Positions 16,186-23,221 of a DNA stretch of 23,221 nt are shown here, piece after piece (position 1 is the first letter of the stretch; every line of letters begins with the position of its first letter). The notes beneath the pieces were generated by a model that did no database searches, was not told the origin of the DNA, and saw only the letters and a program-made list of their open reading frames with translations. The stretch is from positions 1 through 23,221 of the forward strand of contig JBELHJ010000035.1 of the NCBI GenBank assembly GCA_042091495.1, written 5' to 3'. A program made the position numbers and the translations under genes. This DNA is from JBELHJ01 sp042091495 (lineage in GTDB: Bacteria > Bacteroidota > Bacteroidia > Flavobacteriales > Flavobacteriaceae).

Positions 16186-16566
16186 ATGGGTATTATTAGA
16201 AAGACATTATCTATAGATTTAATTTTAAACGAAATTAATGCAAGTTCAGGGGCATTATCTGTAGTTGAGTTAATTAAAAGATTGCATGAGAAGATAAACA
16301 AAACCACAATCTATAGGGTTTTAGATAAACTTGAAGATGATGGAGTACTTCATTCTTTTTTGGATAACGGAGGACTCACTTGGTATGCAAAGTGCAAGGG
16401 GTGTTCAAAATCAGTACATCATGACGTTCATCCTCATTTTCAATGTATATCTTGTGGAAAGGTTCAATGTTTAGAAACTCAAATTCATATTCCAGAAATC
16501 CCTCATTATCATATAAGTCATTCTCAAATATTACTACAAGGTGTTTGTAAATCATGTAATTCCTAA
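16186..16566 (+). CDS. Fur-family transcriptional regulator (Zur-like)
   Basis: This is a metal-responsive repressor of the Fur family, 126 residues from the ATG at 16186. A TTG six bases earlier (16180) is in frame, but the ATG is the simpler start. The N-terminal winged helix contains the recognition helix NKTTIYRVLDKLEDDGVLHSF (about 38-58). The dimerisation half has the family zinc motifs: HHDVHPHFQC, Cys87/Cys90 in CISC, and Cys121/Cys124 in CKSC, plus an additional pair Cys70/Cys73 (CKGC) and Cys95. The pattern fits Zur- or PerR-like Fur proteins more than classical iron Fur, and the divergent MerC gene supports a zinc or other metal role. It likely autoregulates through the inverted repeat upstream. 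The sensed metal is inferred. Confidence 0.87.
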   Translation: MGIIRKTLSIDLILNEINASSGALSVVELIKRLHEKINKTTIYRVLDKLEDDGVLHSFLDNGGLTWYAKCKGCSKSVHHDVHPHFQCISCGKVQCLETQIHIPEIPHYHISHSQILLQGVCKSCNS

Positions 16567-16588
16567 CATATTTTAGTATTTTGCTGTT

Positions 16589-17818
16589 ATGGAAGCTTAT
16601 GCCAACGCTTTATTAGTAGCCATACCTTGTTTCATAGTATTGCTATTGTTAGAAATTCTCTACGGTTACTATCGTGGAAGGCAGACCTATGTTTTTATGG
16701 ATACCATTTCCAGTTTGAGTTCCGGATTAACAAATATTCTTAAAGATTCATTGGGGCTGGTTATCGTTTTAGTATCATATCCGTGGCTAATGCAACATAT
16801 CGCTATAACATCTATAGATTCCTCGTTATGGCTATACATCGTTGCGTTTATATGCATTGATTTTGCCTCGTATTGGTCACACCGTTTAAATCATAAAATC
16901 AACTTTTTTTGGAATCAGCATGTTATTCACCATAGTAGTGAGGAGTTTAATATGGCTTGTGCTTTAAGACAAAGTATTTCAAATGTTCTTGGTTACGGTG
17001 CATTGTTTCTTATTCCAGCAGCCTTTTTAGGAGTACCGAATGAGGTTATAGCTATTCTGGCCCCTTTGCACCTTTTTGGTCAATTTTGGTACCATACCAA
17101 GCATATTGGAAAATTAGGATGGCTAGAATATATAATTGTTACCCCTTCTCAACATAGGGTACACCATGCAATTAATCCTGTATATATAGATAAAAATTTG
17201 AGTGCTATATTTTGTGTTTGGGACCGCATGTTTGGAACATTTCAAGAAGAACTTGATGAAGAACCACCAGTTTATGGAGTTCTTAAGCCTGTAAAATCGT
17301 GGAATCCATTATGGATTAATTTTCAACACCTTTGGGGTTTAATAAGTGATGCTTGGTTTACTAAAGACTTTAAAGCCAAATTTACTATATGGTTTAAGCC
17401 TACAGGTTGGCGACCAGAAGATGTGAAACAGCGTCACAATAGAACTGTAATTACAGATATTTATACTTACAAAAAATTTAATTCAGGTAGTTCAGTAGTT
17501 TTAAAATATTGGGCTGCATACCATTTATTGGCAACTCTGGGTCTTCTATTACAACTTCTATTTTACTTTGGAGCATTAAACCATAAAAATTTACTCATCA
17601 TGGGTATGCTTCTTTTTTTAGCTATTTTTAGCTATACCAGTGTTATGGATGGATTGAAATGGAGCAAACCACTGGAATGGTTCAGATTAGTTCTATCACC
17701 GCTAGTAATAGTTGTATTTGGGGGTACTCTTTTACCGCTAGTGTATTGGACTTGGCTATTATATATTGGTTTATCAATAGTAGCATTAATAGTTTTAACT
17801 CTAAAGATTAAGATTTAG
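16589..17818 (+). CDS. Sterol desaturase/fatty acid hydroxylase superfamily membrane protein (alkylglycerol monooxygenase-like)
   Basis: This is an integral-membrane di-iron oxygenase, 409 residues. The three histidine boxes of the superfamily are present: HRLNH (98-102), HVIHH (111-115) and HRVHH (189-193), with further conserved His at 161, 169 and 172. Hydrophobic segments lie at about 6-26, 48-66, 80-95, 135-165, and again in a long C-terminal part (about 308-405) holding four or so more helices. The motif set, KHIGKLGWLEYIIVTPSQHRVHHAINPVYIDKN in particular, and the extra C-terminal helices resemble alkylglycerol monooxygenase (TMEM195) homologues, which cleave ether lipids. It lies 22 bases after the Fur-family gene and could be cotranscribed. 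Superfamily assignment is strong; ether-lipid substrate is inferred from motif resemblance. Confidence 0.88.
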   Translation: MEAYANALLVAIPCFIVLLLLEILYGYYRGRQTYVFMDTISSLSSGLTNILKDSLGLVIVLVSYPWLMQHIAITSIDSSLWLYIVAFICIDFASYWSHRLNHKINFFWNQHVIHHSSEEFNMACALRQSISNVLGYGALFLIPAAFLGVPNEVIAILAPLHLFGQFWYHTKHIGKLGWLEYIIVTPSQHRVHHAINPVYIDKNLSAIFCVWDRMFGTFQEELDEEPPVYGVLKPVKSWNPLWINFQHLWGLISDAWFTKDFKAKFTIWFKPTGWRPEDVKQRHNRTVITDIYTYKKFNSGSSVVLKYWAAYHLLATLGLLLQLLFYFGALNHKNLLIMGMLLFLAIFSYTSVMDGLKWSKPLEWFRLVLSPLVIVVFGGTLLPLVYWTWLLYIGLSIVALIVLTLKIKI

Positions 17819-17906
17819 ATATATATCAACTTAAATTACTAATTCACAGTGTATTGTGGGTTTATTTTATATTTATTATATACCTTAACATCTTAACTTT
17901 TATTTA

Positions 17907-19835
17907 ATGAACACTGGTAAATCTCAAAAAATACTTTTTTTCAACTTAAGTTTAATTATCACTATATGCTTTTTAATGCCATTAGTTATTTCAGCACAAA
18001 ACGGGCCACCTAATGTTATTGTAATCATAAGTGATGACATGAACGACTCTGTAGAGGGTATGGGAGGGCATTCACAGGCATTAACACCCAATATTAACAG
18101 GCTCATAGATAGGGGAGTTCAATTTACAAATGCACATGCCAACGCCCCAATTTGTGGTCCTTCTAGGGCCAGTTTATGGACTGGACTTTATCCTAAAACT
18201 ACAGGGCTCTATGGTCATAATCAACAACAAAACCGTTGGCGTAATTTTCCAATTTTATCTGATGCTGTTACTGTAATGGAGCATTTTAGAGACCATGGTT
18301 ATAAAGTTTATGGTAGCGGTAAGATTTTTCATAACGGACATGATGATAATTCTGTTTTTAACCAGCCATTAGATGGTGGGCCATCAAGTTTTGGACCTTA
18401 TCCATGGGATGGAGTTTCTATTCATTCATGGAATAAACCCGTTGGATTAGGACATCCTTCTATGCCACCCAATATTAATAACCAAAAATGGGGAGGTTTT
18501 GCTCCTTTAAGTGATGTGCCAACTATAGATGGCTATACTGGATGGGCTAAAGATTGGGAGCAACCTTGGGATTTTTATTATGAAAGCGAAACGGATAGAG
18601 AACTTTTACCCGACGAGATTACAGCCCAATGGGTAGCAGAAAAGTTAGAAGAAACTCATAACGATCCTTTTTTTATTGTAGCTGGTATGAACAGACCTCA
18701 CGCCCCCCGTTATGTACCAACTTCTTTTTTTGATAAATTCCCTTTGGAGACCATAGAATTGCCACCTTATTTAGAAAACGATTTAACAGATACGCCTTCT
18801 ATTCTGTGGGAAAATGATAACAGAAGTAGCGCATTAATACGGTTTCTTGAGAATGGAGATCAAACTGCTGTAGGGGGTGAAACGTGGTGGAAAAAGTGGG
18901 TGCAATCTTATCTGGCATGTGTTTCATTTGTAGATCATCAGGTGGGTGTTATTCTTGAGCAATTAGAGAATAGTCCGTATGCCAATAATACCATAGTTAT
19001 TTTTACTGCAGATCACGGTTACCACATGGGAGAGAAAAATCATATGGCCAAAACCACCATCTGGGAAGAGTCTACACGAGTTCCTTTTGTGGTGTATGCA
19101 CCTGGGGTCTCAATACCAGGAGAAAAAGTATCACATCCGGTATCTTTAATTGATATTTACCCCTCTTTAATTGATTTAACAGGCTTACCAGAACATCCCA
19201 ACTTAAACGGGAATGGATATGCCTTAGATGGATTTAGCTTTAGACCGTTTTTAGAAGATCCACAAAATGGGGAATGGAACGGTCCACCCGTAGCATTAAA
19301 TCATCTTCATGGTATTGTAGCTCCACCAGACAATACCCCTTCTCCAATTGAGAATAATCACCACTCTGTGCGTTCAGAGCGCTACCGATATACGCTAACA
19401 AGTAATGGTGAAGAAGAATTATATGATCATTTAAATGACCCTCACGAATGGAACAATTTAGCAAGTCAATCTGTTGATGATCAGATCCAATCTGTATTAG
19501 ATTGGCATCATACAGAACTTCTAAAATTAATAGATGCAGAAGCTTTAAACACCAATACGGAGTCAAGTTTTGTTAAACTAACCAATTATAAAAACTATCC
19601 TAATCCTTTTAATGAGTTTACACAAATAGATTTTGAACTCCCTTCATATACGAATGTAAAACTAGAGGTTTTTAATGTCTATGGTGAGTTAATCTCTGAA
19701 TTGATAAATGGTTATTTACCTACAGGAAAACAAAGTATCAATTTTAATGCTTCAGGACTTTCTTCAGGAGCATATTTCTGTAAAATTACAACACCTCAAA
19801 ATATTCAGATTAGAAAAATGATGCATATTAACTAA
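17907..19835 (+). CDS. S1-type sulfatase (formylglycine-dependent) with T9SS C-terminal sorting domain
   Basis: This is an exported sulfatase of 642 residues that hydrolyses sulfate esters, probably from a sulfated algal polysaccharide. The signal peptide covers about 1-31 (LMPLVISAQ). NVIVIISDDMND holds the paired metal-binding Asp43/Asp44. CGPSRASLWTG has Cys83, in the C-x-P-S-R signature that is converted to formylglycine. FTADHGYHMGEKNHMAK supplies further Asp/His/Lys active-site residues. The architecture, including NRPHAPRYVP, resembles iduronate-2-sulfatase-like S1 members. Residues 560-642 form a T9SS sorting domain (NYPNPFNEFTQI, LEVFNVYGELI, GLSSGAYFCKI). Three housekeeping-like genes separate it from the PUL operon, so shared regulation is uncertain. 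No anaerobic or FGE-type maturase gene is in the window. The sulfatase call is firm; substrate is inferred from context. Confidence 0.93.
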   Translation: MNTGKSQKILFFNLSLIITICFLMPLVISAQNGPPNVIVIISDDMNDSVEGMGGHSQALTPNINRLIDRGVQFTNAHANAPICGPSRASLWTGLYPKTTGLYGHNQQQNRWRNFPILSDAVTVMEHFRDHGYKVYGSGKIFHNGHDDNSVFNQPLDGGPSSFGPYPWDGVSIHSWNKPVGLGHPSMPPNINNQKWGGFAPLSDVPTIDGYTGWAKDWEQPWDFYYESETDRELLPDEITAQWVAEKLEETHNDPFFIVAGMNRPHAPRYVPTSFFDKFPLETIELPPYLENDLTDTPSILWENDNRSSALIRFLENGDQTAVGGETWWKKWVQSYLACVSFVDHQVGVILEQLENSPYANNTIVIFTADHGYHMGEKNHMAKTTIWEESTRVPFVVYAPGVSIPGEKVSHPVSLIDIYPSLIDLTGLPEHPNLNGNGYALDGFSFRPFLEDPQNGEWNGPPVALNHLHGIVAPPDNTPSPIENNHHSVRSERYRYTLTSNGEEELYDHLNDPHEWNNLASQSVDDQIQSVLDWHHTELLKLIDAEALNTNTESSFVKLTNYKNYPNPFNEFTQIDFELPSYTNVKLEVFNVYGELISELINGYLPTGKQSINFNASGLSSGAYFCKITTPQNIQIRKMMHIN

Positions 19836-19851
19836 ATAATGAAACTAAGAC

Positions 19852-20712
19852 TTAATTGGGGCTACCCACCTTTTTAAAAACTACAAAATCTTGAAATTCA
19901 ACAGCGTTTGGAGTCCTTTTCCAGAATCCATCTGTAATGCTAACAATTTCTAGTTTGGCATTTTTAGCCATAAGACCTAGACGCTCTTTATCTATAGCTA
20001 TGTTAGCAGATTTAATCTTATCATTCATTAATCTAAAACCGTCTCTTTCTATACTAAAATTAAACTTTTCATTTTTGTTAATTGTAGCAATTTCATCGTT
20101 GTTGTAGAGAAAGAAAGTTGATGATGCCAAGCCGTCTTTTTTTAAAACCCTATTTATTTCAAATAAATAGTTTTGTATTTCCTCTATTTGCATATGAGTG
20201 AATACAGAAAATGAAAAAATTTTGTCAAATACGTTTTCGGTATAAGGGAATTTAAAATTTTCAGCTTTGTGTCCATCGTCATTATATAAGTCATTAAAAA
20301 GCGGGACGTAAGTAAAATTGAAATTTGGATAATCTTTACCTATTCTAGAATTACACCAATCTACACCTAATTTAACAACATCAAAACCTTCATATTTACC
20401 TTGGTTATTCAAGAACTCACAAAGTGAAATAGCAGTTCTTCCAATACCACTACCAATGTCTAAAACATGATCAGAAGGTTTTAAATTAATTTCTTGTTTT
20501 AGTAGATTTAATTGGTGTTTACTTTGTAAAATATAAGTTTTGGCATTGGCTGGTGAACCGGTATAAATAGAACCTCTGGGTGGAACATATTTATGCGTAT
20601 TACCTGTTAGTTTATCAATTACGTCTTGAGGTAGATAATATAATTTTCTTACAAGATATTTATAATTGGTTGGTAAAGCGTACCAAAACGTTCTTAGGTA
20701 TTTGTTTTTCAT
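19852..20712 (-). CDS. SAM-dependent class I methyltransferase
   Basis: This 286-residue soluble protein has a Rossmann-type methyltransferase core. Motif I is HVLDIGSGIGRTA (82-94), which binds S-adenosylmethionine. The following acidic residue is Asp111 in YEGFDVV. Motif IV is FDKIFSFSVFTHM (162-174), and EINRVLKKDGLASSTFF (185-201) is the post-core strand. An N-terminal helical part of ~75 residues (YLRTFWYALPTNYKYLVRKL) may bind the acceptor. The acceptor (lipid, sugar or small molecule) cannot be told. The gene converges with the sulfatase gene, 16 bases away. It lies 74 bases downstream of the next minus-strand gene, with a hairpin between, so it may be separately transcribed. Confidence 0.85.
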   Translation of the reverse strand: MKNKYLRTFWYALPTNYKYLVRKLYYLPQDVIDKLTGNTHKYVPPRGSIYTGSPANAKTYILQSKHQLNLLKQEINLKPSDHVLDIGSGIGRTAISLCEFLNNQGKYEGFDVVKLGVDWCNSRIGKDYPNFNFTYVPLFNDLYNDDGHKAENFKFPYTENVFDKIFSFSVFTHMQIEEIQNYLFEINRVLKKDGLASSTFFLYNNDEIATINKNEKFNFSIERDGFRLMNDKIKSANIAIDKERLGLMAKNAKLEIVSITDGFWKRTPNAVEFQDFVVFKKVGSPN

Positions 20713-20715
20713 GCA

Positions 20716-20731
20716 ATCAATAGATATTGAT
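20716..20731. repeat. 16-bp near-perfect palindrome just upstream of the methyltransferase start
   Basis: ATCAATA and TATTGAT flank a two-base GA centre, ending three bases before the minus-strand ATG of the methyltransferase gene. It could be a small operator or simply AT-rich chance symmetry; no second copy was noticed in the window. Confidence 0.35.
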
Positions 20732-20733
20732 AA

Positions 20734-20753
20734 TTTTAGTGAATTAACTAAAA
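20734..20753 (-). terminator. Possible terminator between the basic-tail protein gene and the methyltransferase gene
   Basis: TTTTAGT (20734-20740) and ACTAAAA (20747-20753) form a perfect 7-bp stem with a six-base loop and A/T-rich flanks. It lies downstream of the minus-strand gene at 20787-21824 and upstream of the methyltransferase gene. The T-run is part of the stem, so termination strength is uncertain. Confidence 0.3.
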
Positions 20754-20786
20754 GTATTAATTAACACAAAAAAATATTAAGAAATT

Positions 20787-21824
20787 TTAACCTCGTCCTC
20801 CAAAACGACCACCACCTCTTCTGGGAGTTACGGCAGATCTTGTGGTAGGCATTCTGTTGGTATTAGTAGGGCGCTTAATATTTTGTTTTGTAGAGGGTTT
20901 TCCAGGGTTGCTTCTGCTGTTGTATTTTTGTTTGGCTTTACTTTTGTTATTAGGTAAAGATTTAGCGTTTTTGGCTTTAGTGCTTTTGGCTGTATTAGAT
21001 TGCGATCTTTGTCTTAAATTATTTTTCTTATAATTTCCATCTCTTTTATTATTAATAACTGTATTAGAAGTATTTCTCGTTCTACTGTAGTTATTGTAGG
21101 TGTTGTTATTTATAATAACCGTGTTTCCTCCACCACGATGACCACCGTAATAACGGTTTGGATAATAGCGGTGTCTTCCAAAATAGATATTTATAGATAT
21201 TACAGGAAATGGTCTAAAATAAGGAGGATAAAAACCCCAGTAAAAAGGCGAATAATAAGGCACATAAACAGGGGAGTAAATATATCTTACTATAGGTTGT
21301 GATTCAACGACAACCACAGTAGCCTCTTCATTTTTTTCAACGGCGTCAGATCCAGTGTAAGCAGGATTTGCAGTCACAGAGGGTACTTCAGTTTTAGGTT
21401 CTATAACATAATCTTTACCATATAGGGCTTCGTCACCAACCATTTGAAGACTTATCTTATCTTTTTTGTCTTTTGAAATCAGAATAACTGCTACATCCTG
21501 AGTCTCTTTTTCTTTAACATCAACTTGTAAAATAAATGTAAAATCATCCTTATCTTGTTTTGAGGTTACTTTTATAAAATCAACCTTGCCATCTAGATTT
21601 AAATCCAGGTTATTGATACCCGTTTCTTCTTTATTTAATGCCGCTTCAAAATCTTCAATAGTTTTTGATTTTTGAAATAAGTCTAGAGTTGCATAGAGAT
21701 TTAAATTGTCTCCAGGTAGTCCCAATAGTTCTTGCTCTTCTTGAGATGTATTATTTTCTTGTGCTTGAATGTTTAAAAATCCAATAAGGGTGACGAAGTA
21801 AAAAATGGTAAGCTTTAATTTCAT
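20787..21824 (-). CDS. Secreted protein with acidic N-terminal half and very basic Arg/Lys/Asn-rich tail
   Basis: I do not recognise a named family. The 345-residue product has a signal peptide (about 1-22, FLNIQAQ). A folded-looking acidic part follows (about 25-178), with a calcium-loop-like DLNLDGKVD at 74-82. A Tyr/Pro/Phe-rich stretch spans about 179-226 (YIYSPVYVPYYSPFYWGFYP). The last 130 residues (216-345) are low complexity: by my count 31 Arg/Lys against a single Asp and no Glu, with many Asn, Ser and Thr, ending in a Gly/Arg tail RRGGGRFGGRG. No T9SS sorting domain, lipobox or membrane anchor is visible beyond the signal. Export to the periplasm or outer membrane is likely. A charge-based role, such as binding polyanions in the envelope, is only a hypothesis. 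A consensus -7 promoter element lies upstream. Confidence 0.82.
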   Translation of the reverse strand: MKLKLTIFYFVTLIGFLNIQAQENNTSQEEQELLGLPGDNLNLYATLDLFQKSKTIEDFEAALNKEETGINNLDLNLDGKVDFIKVTSKQDKDDFTFILQVDVKEKETQDVAVILISKDKKDKISLQMVGDEALYGKDYVIEPKTEVPSVTANPAYTGSDAVEKNEEATVVVVESQPIVRYIYSPVYVPYYSPFYWGFYPPYFRPFPVISINIYFGRHRYYPNRYYGGHRGGGNTVIINNNTYNNYSRTRNTSNTVINNKRDGNYKKNNLRQRSQSNTAKSTKAKNAKSLPNNKSKAKQKYNSRSNPGKPSTKQNIKRPTNTNRMPTTRSAVTPRRGGGRFGGRG

Positions 21825-21876
21825 TTTGAATTTTTTTTAATATTAAACATTTAGCCAATTAGTTGTTTTAAGCGGG

Positions 21877-21884
21877 CAAAGTTA
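21877..21884 (-). promoter_or_regulatory. Candidate -7 promoter element for the basic-tail protein gene
   Basis: On the minus strand these bases read TAACTTTG, an exact match to the Bacteroidota sigma-70 -7 consensus TAnnTTTG. It sits about 53 bases upstream of the ATG at 21824, giving a leader of about 45 bases. The matching -33 TTG about 20 bases further up is not clear (TTA-type sequence instead), so this is a partial promoter match. Confidence 0.45.
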
Positions 21885-21979
21885 GTCTTTATAAAAAAGT
21901 TTAGTAATAATAGTAATGGTTTCATATAACACCTAAAGATTTAAATGTTATAACAGTTTAGACTTCAGAAATTTAGAGA

Positions 21980-22018
21980 AGTTTAATTTACATTTTGTAA
22001 AATATAATCAATTAAACT
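21980..22018 (-). terminator. Probable hairpin terminator after the kelch gene
   Basis: A perfect 9-bp inverted repeat, AGTTTAATT (21980-21988) and AATTAAACT (22010-22018), starts four bases past the kelch stop codon. The 21-base loop contains a smaller nested pairing (TAC with GTA). It is the longest clean hairpin seen in the window and is placed right for ending minus-strand transcription. No strong T-run follows, which lowers confidence. Confidence 0.45.
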
Positions 22019-22022
22019 AATA

Positions 22023-23219
22023 TTATCTTTTAACTAATTTTTTGACAATGCTTTTATCAGAGTCTAATCTAGCAATTTCAACCATATAAATTCCTGGAGA
22101 TAAACTTTGGATATCAATAACAGAATTGTTTAAAACACTTTTAATTAAGCGCCCATTATAATCAAATATGGTAGTTTTAAATTTTTGATTTTCAACGTTT
22201 TTAAGGGTTATATAATTAATGGCAGGATTTGGGTAAACACTAATATTTGAATCTGACAAATTCAGTTGTGATAAACTTTCATCTAAATTAAATTTATAAA
22301 CATCAGATACATACTCAGAAAAACTGGTCCCGTTAATAATATAAACTTCGCCATTAATAATAAATGAGGCTGGAGCCCATCTGGATGATCCGGGATGTGC
22401 TGGTAATTGTTCCCAATTATTTAAGTTGGGATTGTAAGCCCAAAATTCACCAGTCTCCATAGAATTATGATCGTCACCATCACCACTTAATACATACCCT
22501 ATACCTTCATAAGAAAATTGTGTACCAGCCACACGACCTTCTCCAGGTAAAGACATCATTTCTGTCCAGGTTTCATTAGTTATATCATAACTAAACCAGT
22601 TATTAAAAATACCGCTACCGTGTCCTAGGCCTGTATAAATTTTATTGTCTATTCCAAATTGGTAGGGATGATGTCTTTTTAATGAAGGTAGATCACTTTT
22701 TTGAGACCATGTGTTTAGTGATATATCATATTCCCACCAATCTTTCATGTTACCTGTAGCACTACTTCCCAAACCAACAAACACTTTACCATTATGAGCA
22801 ACCAAAGCAGGGTGAGCTCTTGCTGAGCAGGGGCAAGGCGCCAACGCTGTCCAGTTCATATTAGTAGGGTCAAATACCCATAAATCATTTAAAAAAGCAG
22901 TACCATTGTAGCCAAAACCAAAATAGGCTTTACCATCCCATGTATCACCAATAGCAAAACTTCTTGCACCTCCAGGAAAAGGGGAGAGGGCTGTCCAGGA
23001 ATCAGTGTTGGGGTTGTATTCATAAAAATCATCTCTTACTCCAGTGTCTGAACTTCCAGTAACTGTGTATCCTAGATTGTTAAAACTAAACGCAAAAGAA
23101 TGATGGGTTTTATTAAAAGCAGCCGGTAAGGGACTGACTTGTTCCCAGTTTTGTGCTGGCACTATTGAACAAAAAAAACTGAGGTAAATGGCAATAAAAA
23201 GTTTGGAGCAGAAATTCAT
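22023..23219 (-). CDS. Kelch-repeat beta-propeller protein with T9SS C-terminal sorting domain
   Basis: This is an exported protein of 398 residues made of about six kelch blades followed by a sorting tail. The signal peptide is about 1-22 (FFCSIVPAQ). Repeats of about 48 residues share the pattern 'YNPNTDSWTALSPFP...GKAYFGFGYNG': successive hits are NWEQVSPLP, SWTALSPFP, NWTALAPCP, TWSQKSDLP, TWTEMMSLP and NWEQLPAHP, each opening a blade. Residues 326-398 are a type-A T9SS domain (ISVYPNPAINYI, TTIFDYNGRLI, LSPGIYMVEI). The start codon is only two bases from the window edge, so a longer form cannot be excluded, although the signal peptide makes this start natural. The role is unknown; kelch propellers commonly bind proteins or sugars, and no catalytic motif is evident. 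Confidence 0.88.
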   Translation of the reverse strand: MNFCSKLFIAIYLSFFCSIVPAQNWEQVSPLPAAFNKTHHSFAFSFNNLGYTVTGSSDTGVRDDFYEYNPNTDSWTALSPFPGGARSFAIGDTWDGKAYFGFGYNGTAFLNDLWVFDPTNMNWTALAPCPCSARAHPALVAHNGKVFVGLGSSATGNMKDWWEYDISLNTWSQKSDLPSLKRHHPYQFGIDNKIYTGLGHGSGIFNNWFSYDITNETWTEMMSLPGEGRVAGTQFSYEGIGYVLSGDGDDHNSMETGEFWAYNPNLNNWEQLPAHPGSSRWAPASFIINGEVYIINGTSFSEYVSDVYKFNLDESLSQLNLSDSNISVYPNPAINYITLKNVENQKFKTTIFDYNGRLIKSVLNNSVIDIQSLSPGIYMVEIARLDSDKSIVKKLVKR

Positions 23220-23221
23220 GT

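Noticed and set aside
16180..16188. TTG at 16180 as start of the Fur-family gene
   Set aside because: An ATG lies only six bases downstream, and the two extra residues add nothing to the fold.
17847..17860. CACA...TGTG hairpin before the sulfatase gene as a terminator
   Set aside because: A four-base stem with no T-run is too weak to claim.
19240..19566. 108-codon minus-strand frame inside the sulfatase gene
   Set aside because: It is a shadow frame within a clearly coding region; its His/Leu-rich composition is a by-product of the sulfatase codons.
20787..20850. Gly/Arg tail of the secreted protein as an RNA-binding RGG box
   Set aside because: The protein has a clear export signal, so contact with cellular RNA is unlikely; the resemblance is compositional.

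Overview
The window looks like a marine or algae-associated member of the Bacteroidota, most likely Flavobacteriaceae. The DNA is AT-rich and start codons sit in A-rich contexts without Shine-Dalgarno motifs. A SusC/SusD pair is present, and three proteins (the second GH86, the sulfatase and the kelch protein) end in type IX secretion (T9SS) C-terminal sorting domains with the PNP motif. This is inference from sequence; no taxonomic search was run.

Positions 1-15087 hold most of a polysaccharide utilization locus (PUL). After the tail of an unidentified gene (2-100) comes a GH29 fucosidase-family enzyme (375-1312), cut off by a 100-N scaffold gap (1313-1412). Beyond the gap is a GH2 beta-galactosidase-family enzyme that has lost its N-terminus (1413-3458). 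One open frame runs through the Ns, but it is an artefact joining two genes. Then comes a very tight run of six genes (3539-15087, gaps of 4-19 bases): a SusC-like TonB-dependent transporter, a SusD-like lipoprotein, a multidomain surface glycan-binding lipoprotein, two tandem GH86 enzymes (the beta-agarase/beta-porphyranase family) and an SGNH hydrolase with a TTG start. GH86, GH2 and GH29 together point to a red-algal galactan (agarose, porphyran or a related agaran). In this model GH86 cuts the chain, SusC/D and the binding protein import oligosaccharides, GH2 removes beta-D-galactose and GH29 removes an alpha-L-sugar, plausibly L-galactose. One GH86 carries a T9SS signal and the other does not, suggesting surface and periplasmic steps.

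Positions 15169-17818 are housekeeping-like: a small unidentified protein, a MerC-domain membrane protein diverging from a Fur-family (Zur-like) regulator with an inverted repeat between them, and a membrane di-iron hydroxylase resembling alkylglycerol monooxygenase. Positions 17907-19835 encode a T9SS-exported S1-type sulfatase, which could desulfate the same algal glycan although it lies outside the tight operon.

The right end (19852-23219) is entirely on the minus strand: a SAM-dependent methyltransferase, a secreted protein with an acidic front half and a strongly basic Arg/Lys/Asn-rich tail, and a T9SS-exported kelch beta-propeller. No rRNA, tRNA, CRISPR array, insertion sequence or PUL regulator was recognised.
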